Assembly (NCBI GenBank): GCA_028289325.1
Contig: JANQQN010000582.1
Location: 1-44,999, forward strand
Origin: Myxococcota bacterium
GTDB taxonomy: Bacteria; Myxococcota; Kuafuiibacteriia; Kuafuiibacteriales; Kuafuiibacteriaceae
Length of the DNA: 44,999 nt
Reading direction: 5' to 3'
Shown here in pieces: positions 41,599 through 44,999 of this stretch (position 1 is its first letter; every line of letters begins with the position of its first letter). The position numbers and the translations under genes were made by a program. The notes under the pieces are model-generated. The model saw nothing but the letters and a program-made list of their open reading frames with translations, was not told the DNA's origin and ran no database searches.

Positions 41599-43290
41599 TC
41601 AGCCCGCCTTTCGATGGGGCTCGAAGGTGTCGACGGAGACCGAAGCCCCCCCGCCGTGGACGCCCAGCGCCCGGCCCGAGATATCTCCGGCCATCGACGC
41701 CCACTCTTCTTTCCAGGCCAGCGCCTCGGGGGTGGAGCAGGCCACCGATCGACCGGTGCCCACGGTGGCCAGGGGGGTGCGGCCCGCCGCGCGGCCGACG
41801 AACGCGCGCTCGAACAACTCCCGCATCCAGTACAGCTCGGGGGTGGTGGGCGGATCCTCAGGGAAGCGGACGGCCCGGTCTTGCCACTGTCCGGCCGACA
41901 AGCGCTCTTCCGCGTAACGTCGAAGCTCGTCGACCCAGTCGTAGCCCACGCCGTCCGAGAACTGCTCCTTTTGCCGCCACAGGACCTCATCAGGAATCCA
42001 TTGGTCGCCCGGCACGTCGAACGCGGCGCGAAGCCACGCCTTTTCGACCGGAGGGCCGCTGGGGCTGGGCAGCGGCTGTCTGCAGCTCGGATCCGTAGAC
42101 AGGGCGAGGTCGACGAACGCGCGGTCCAAGAACGGGAAGCGAAGCTCGAGTCCGTGGGCCATCGGCGCCTTGTTCGCCCGCATGACGTCGAACTGATGGA
42201 GGCGAAAGGTCTTTCGGATCGTTTCGTGGTGAAACTCGTCGGGTGTCGGGGCGTGATGAAAATACAGGTAGCCGCCGAGCAACTCGTCGGCACCCTCACC
42301 CGACATGACCATCTTGAAACCGAGCTTGCGAATGCGTTCCGCGAGCAGATACGTCGGGACCGCGGTTCGAATCTGCTGGTAGCTCTCCAAGTGGCGGACC
42401 ACGGCGGGGACCGCGGCCAGCGCTTCTTCGACGGTGAACGTGAACTCGTGGTGCTCGGTGCCGAGGTAGGCGGCCAGCTTTCGGGCCGGCGCGAGGTCGG
42501 GGGCGCCTTCGAGACCGATCGAGAAGGTATGGAGCGGACCTTGATAAGGGACGGCTCCGCTTCGCACGAGGCGGACGGCGGCCGCGGCGACGAGCCCTGA
42601 GTCCACGCCTCCGGAGAGGAGGACGCCGAACGGAACGTCGGCCATGAACCGCTTCTCGACGGCCTGCATGAAGATCTGGCGAATGGTGGCCCCGTCGGGG
42701 CGGGCATCGGGAACCGCCCGCATCCAGGGCGCGTCGTACCAGCGCCATTGCCGGATCTCCTGGCCGTCGAAGGCCCACGCCTCGCCGGGCATGACCAGCG
42801 AGACGCGCTCGCACTCGTCGACGAGCGCCTTCATCTCCGAGGCGAACCAGACCGTCCCATCGGCGTGATGGCCGATGTACAGCGGGCAGATACCCACCGG
42901 GTCTCGCGCCACCAGCCAGGTGCCGCGGGCATCGTCGGTGATCGCGAACGCGAACTGACCGTCGAGCTTCGTGGGCAGTTCGTCGCCGAATCGGCGCCAC
43001 GCGCGGCCGAGGACCCCGCAATCGGCGTCGCCGGGGCCAAGGTCCGCGTGGTTGTAGATCTCACCGTTGGCCACCCAACCGAACGTTCCGTCTACGAACG
43101 GTTGCTTGCCGCCCTCGGGGGCCACGACGACCAGACGCCGGTGGCCCAAGATGGCGCGTTGACCGACCCAGACGCCTTCCTCGTCGGGTCCGCGGTGCTG
43201 CAAGGACCGCACGCCGCGGCGAACCGCGGCTTCATGGTGAGTGGCCCGGCCTCCGCGGGGTCCGTCAAATACCGTGATAAATCCACACAT
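41599..43290 (-). CDS. asnB: Asparagine synthetase (glutamine-hydrolysing)
   Basis: This 563-residue protein starts at ATG 43290; Cys2 after the Met is the glutaminase nucleophile (MCGFI). The N-terminal class II amidotransferase domain includes LQHRGPDEEG and ANGEIYNH. The C-terminal synthetase domain has the ATP pyrophosphatase loop LLSGGVDSGLVAA, SIGLEGAPDL, and MSGEGADELLGGY. The length is close to that of AsnB-B type enzymes (about 550). It makes asparagine from aspartate, glutamine and ATP in the cytoplasm. GAGGG lies upstream of the start at about 12 bases. It is divergent from the aspartate kinase gene; both use aspartate, so the 236-base region between them could balance the two pathways. 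Confidence 0.95.
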   Translation of the reverse strand: MCGFITVFDGPRGGRATHHEAAVRRGVRSLQHRGPDEEGVWVGQRAILGHRRLVVVAPEGGKQPFVDGTFGWVANGEIYNHADLGPGDADCGVLGRAWRRFGDELPTKLDGQFAFAITDDARGTWLVARDPVGICPLYIGHHADGTVWFASEMKALVDECERVSLVMPGEAWAFDGQEIRQWRWYDAPWMRAVPDARPDGATIRQIFMQAVEKRFMADVPFGVLLSGGVDSGLVAAAAVRLVRSGAVPYQGPLHTFSIGLEGAPDLAPARKLAAYLGTEHHEFTFTVEEALAAVPAVVRHLESYQQIRTAVPTYLLAERIRKLGFKMVMSGEGADELLGGYLYFHHAPTPDEFHHETIRKTFRLHQFDVMRANKAPMAHGLELRFPFLDRAFVDLALSTDPSCRQPLPSPSGPPVEKAWLRAAFDVPGDQWIPDEVLWRQKEQFSDGVGYDWVDELRRYAEERLSAGQWQDRAVRFPEDPPTTPELYWMRELFERAFVGRAAGRTPLATVGTGRSVACSTPEALAWKEEWASMAGDISGRALGVHGGGASVSVDTFEPHRKAG

Positions 43291-43350
43291 CTCGTTGCCC
43301 TCGTTTCGAGGCCAACCGAGTCTGCAGGCGGGGATGGATGGTCGCGGTTC

Positions 43351-43387
43351 AGCGCCAATTCCCTCGCCCGTAGACGAGGTTGGCGCT
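43351..43387. promoter_or_regulatory. Strong hairpin in the asnB-aspartate kinase intergenic region
   Basis: AGCGCCAA (43351-43358) pairs perfectly with TTGGCGCT (43380-43387), and inside it CCTCG (43362-43366) pairs with CGAGG (43375-43379), leaving a 3-base bulge and an 8-base loop. That is 13 base pairs. It would lie in the leader of whichever gene is transcribed across it. No T tract follows on either side. Confidence 0.5.
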
Positions 43388-43406
43388 CGGTCGTTCGTCA
43401 GGTCAG

Positions 43407-43451
43407 ACCAATAACGCTCCCCGCCCCCGAGAGGTTGGGATTATTATTGGT
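43407..43451. promoter_or_regulatory. Second inverted repeat, AT-rich arms, asnB-aspartate kinase region
   Basis: ACCAATAA (43407-43414) and TTATTGGT (43444-43451) are perfect 8-base arms around a 29-base GC-rich insert. The arms are unusually AT-rich for this genome (the right side reads ATTATTATTGGTATT), so they may instead be operator half-sites or part of a promoter. No standard -35/-10 pair was convincing. Confidence 0.4.
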
Positions 43452-43480
43452 ATTGCGGCGAGCCGCGGTGACGACCGTAA

Positions 43481-43494
43481 TGGTCACGTGACCA
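43481..43494. promoter_or_regulatory. Perfect 14-base palindrome upstream of aspartate kinase
   Basis: TGGTCACGTGACCA is a perfect palindrome with no spacer, ending 32 bases before GTG 43527. Its form suits a binding site for a dimeric regulator. The regulator is unknown. Confidence 0.5.
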
Positions 43495-43526
43495 CTACAC
43501 CGAATGCGGAGGGGGAATGTCAATCC

Positions 43527-44999
43527 GTGACCACCGTCCACAAGTTCGATGGGACCTGCCTGAGCCAGTCCGCTGGTCTCGTCCTAGCCGCGCAGCGGAT
43601 CGGCGCCGGTCCGGCCGTCGTCGTGTGCTCCGCGGTGAGCGGAACGACGGACGCCCTGACGGCGGTGATCGAAGCCGCGTCTCGGGGTGAGCGAGACCGC
43701 GTCGATTCGCGCCTCGACCGGATCGCAGAACGGCACCACGCCCTGGCCGAAGCCGTCGATGCCGACGCGGACCGGGTGTCCCAGCTTCTGGCCCCGGTGC
43801 GCAGTCTCGCGACCGCTATCGTGGAGACCGGACTCGTCGATCCGCGGCTCACGGATCGCATCTTGGCCACCGGCGAGAAGCTCGCCGCGCATCTGGTCGC
43901 GGCCGCCGTTCGGTCTGGGGGCCGGGAGGCGTCGGTCCATCATGCCGATACGTTCCTGCCTACCGACGCGCAGTTCGGGGCGGCGACCCCGATCCGCGGC
44001 ATCACCGACCGGACGGTGAGTGCCGCCCTCACCGAAGATCTGGTCGCCGGCCGGACCGCGGTGATCACCGGCTTCATCGGGCGGGCGCCCGACGGCGCTA
44101 CCACGACGATGGGGCGAAGCGGGTCGGATCTGACGGCCACCGTCGTCGCCGCGGCCCTCGGCGCCGAGCGGGTGATCCTCTGGACGGACACGCGGGGGCT
44201 GTTGACGGGAGATCCCGCGGTGGTGGCCGATGCGCAAGTCATCCGTCATGCGCACTACCGAGAAGCGGCCGAGATGTCGTTTTATGGGACCCGCCTTCTT
44301 CACCCGAGGGCGATGATCCCGGCTCAGGCGGCCGGTCTGTCCGTCCACGTGCGAAGCATGGATGACCCCCTCGATCCAGGTACGGTGGTCGACGGGCAGT
44401 TCTCGCGGGCGGAGCTCCCGGTGAAAGCGGTTCGCGCCATCCCCGAGCAGGCGCTGTTGTCGGTGGAGGGCAAAGGCATGGCGGGGGTGATCGGCGTGTC
44501 GGGCCGGGTGTTTCGCGCCCTGGCCGACGAAGGGGTCAGCGCGACGATGATCTCCCAAACCGGGTCGGAGGCCTCGATCTGTCTCGCCGTCGACAAGCGA
44601 ACCGCGGAATCGGGGGCCTCGGCCGTCAAGCGGGCGTTTCGACCGGAGCTGTCCCGCGGCGAGATCGAGGAGGTGGCGGTCCGGCGTCACGCGGGGCTGG
44701 TGGCCATCGTGGGCCTCGGAATGGCCCATACTCCAGGGGTCGCGGCGCGAGCCCTGACCACCCTGTCGGACGCGGGCATCAACATCCTGGCCCTCGCCCA
44801 GGGCTCCTCGGAGCTCAACATCACCATCGCCGTCGACGAGCACGATGTCGACGAGGCGCAGCGCCGCCTTCATGCCGCCTTCGATCTCGGCGAGGCGGCG
44901 CCGGCTCGCGCCGTGACCGAAGCCGGCGCCAAGACACGGGCGCCGGGGCCTCCGCCGTCGGCAGCGGTGAACGTGGCTCCGGTGGCCTCAGATTCGCGT
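43527..44999 (+). CDS. Aspartate kinase, ThrA-type, possibly fused to homoserine dehydrogenase (partial, 3' end outside window)
   Basis: The frame stays open for 491 codons from GTG 43527 to the window end; in-frame GTG 43488 is an alternative. GGAGG at 43508-43512 lies 14 bases upstream. The kinase fold shows VHKFDGTCL (usually KFGGTS), VVVCSAVSGTTDAL, TGEKLAAHL, GFIG...TTMGRSGSD, WTDTRGLLTGDP and SFYGTRLLHPRA. Two ACT domains follow (LLSVEGKGMAGVIGVSGRVF and LVAIVGLGMAHTPGVAA), the second ending in ALAQGSSELNITIAV, as in ThrA-type enzymes. The last 40 residues are a Pro/Ala-rich linker with no stop, which fits a downstream homoserine dehydrogenase domain. It commits aspartate to Lys, Thr and Met synthesis, with feedback control through the ACT domains. 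Confidence 0.88.
   Translation, partial: MTTVHKFDGTCLSQSAGLVLAAQRIGAGPAVVVCSAVSGTTDALTAVIEAASRGERDRVDSRLDRIAERHHALAEAVDADADRVSQLLAPVRSLATAIVETGLVDPRLTDRILATGEKLAAHLVAAAVRSGGREASVHHADTFLPTDAQFGAATPIRGITDRTVSAALTEDLVAGRTAVITGFIGRAPDGATTTMGRSGSDLTATVVAAALGAERVILWTDTRGLLTGDPAVVADAQVIRHAHYREAAEMSFYGTRLLHPRAMIPAQAAGLSVHVRSMDDPLDPGTVVDGQFSRAELPVKAVRAIPEQALLSVEGKGMAGVIGVSGRVFRALADEGVSATMISQTGSEASICLAVDKRTAESGASAVKRAFRPELSRGEIEEVAVRRHAGLVAIVGLGMAHTPGVAARALTTLSDAGINILALAQGSSELNITIAVDEHDVDEAQRRLHAAFDLGEAAPARAVTEAGAKTRAPGPPPSAAVNVAPVASDSR

Noticed and set aside
43584..44873. Minus-strand open frame of 429 codons at the window end
   Set aside because: It is antisense to a clear aspartate kinase with motifs in the right order; composition is Arg/Gly/His-rich with no recognisable domain.

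Overview
The window looks like a chromosomal segment from a GC-rich, signalling-heavy Gram-negative bacterium, most likely Myxococcota or another lineage formerly placed in Deltaproteobacteria. Support for this is the high GC content, the many two-component proteins, the Ser/Thr kinases, an Asp-rich lipoprotein spacer, a TonB-dependent receptor and many lipobox proteins. Taxonomy is inferred, not proven. Coding density is very high: no gap exceeds about 240 bases, and many gene pairs overlap by 4 bases (ATGA or GTGA). I see no rRNA, tRNA, CRISPR array, transposase or phage gene.

Layout. (1) 1-1.9 kb: two glycosyltransferases on the plus strand; the first is cut by the window edge. (2) 1.9-8.1 kb, minus strand: a translationally coupled trio of two related membrane-bound Ser/Thr kinases and a membrane-anchored sulfatase-fold enzyme. 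(3) 8.2-9.8 kb, minus: a Cys-rich lipoprotein and an exported DGDI-repeat protein. (4) 10-11.2 kb: a PLP enzyme of sulfur amino-acid metabolism. (5) 11.2-31.6 kb: a large signalling island. It holds a hybrid histidine kinase, a lone receiver, a GGDEF protein with a degenerate EAL domain, and an HDOD protein (plus). A minus-strand phosphorelay follows (PAS kinase, receiver-kinase hybrid, NtrC-type regulator). Divergent from it is a six-gene plus-strand operon: exported TPR protein, PhnD-like binding protein, receiver-RsbW fusion, STAS/zinc protein, membrane SpoIIE phosphatase and TonB-dependent receptor. A PilZ protein follows after a structured intergenic region. (6) 31.6-38.1 kb: a GNAT acetyltransferase, a TlpA-like lipoprotein and a 1477-residue CheB-CheR-kinase-receiver fusion. 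(7) 38.1-43.3 kb, minus: asparagine synthetase, Ada, a 2OG-Fe(II) oxygenase, acetylpolyamine amidohydrolase and a small lipoprotein. (8) from 43.5 kb: an aspartate kinase of ThrA type, cut by the window end.

How the genes may work together. The most interesting unit is the divergent pair at 17.4-30.9 kb. On one side is a three-protein phosphorelay ending in a sigma-54 activator. On the other is an operon that places envelope ligand-handling proteins (TonB receptor, binding protein, TPR protein) together with a complete partner-switching module (SpoIIE phosphatase, STAS protein, RsbW-like ATPase). The diguanylate cyclase next door shares its PAS plus coiled-coil input module with the first kinase of the phosphorelay, and a PilZ protein with an intact c-di-GMP signature flanks the far end. 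This suggests an envelope-sensing system that joins a phosphorelay, partner switching and c-di-GMP. That is inference from gene order and motifs; the ligand, sigma factor and output are not visible here.
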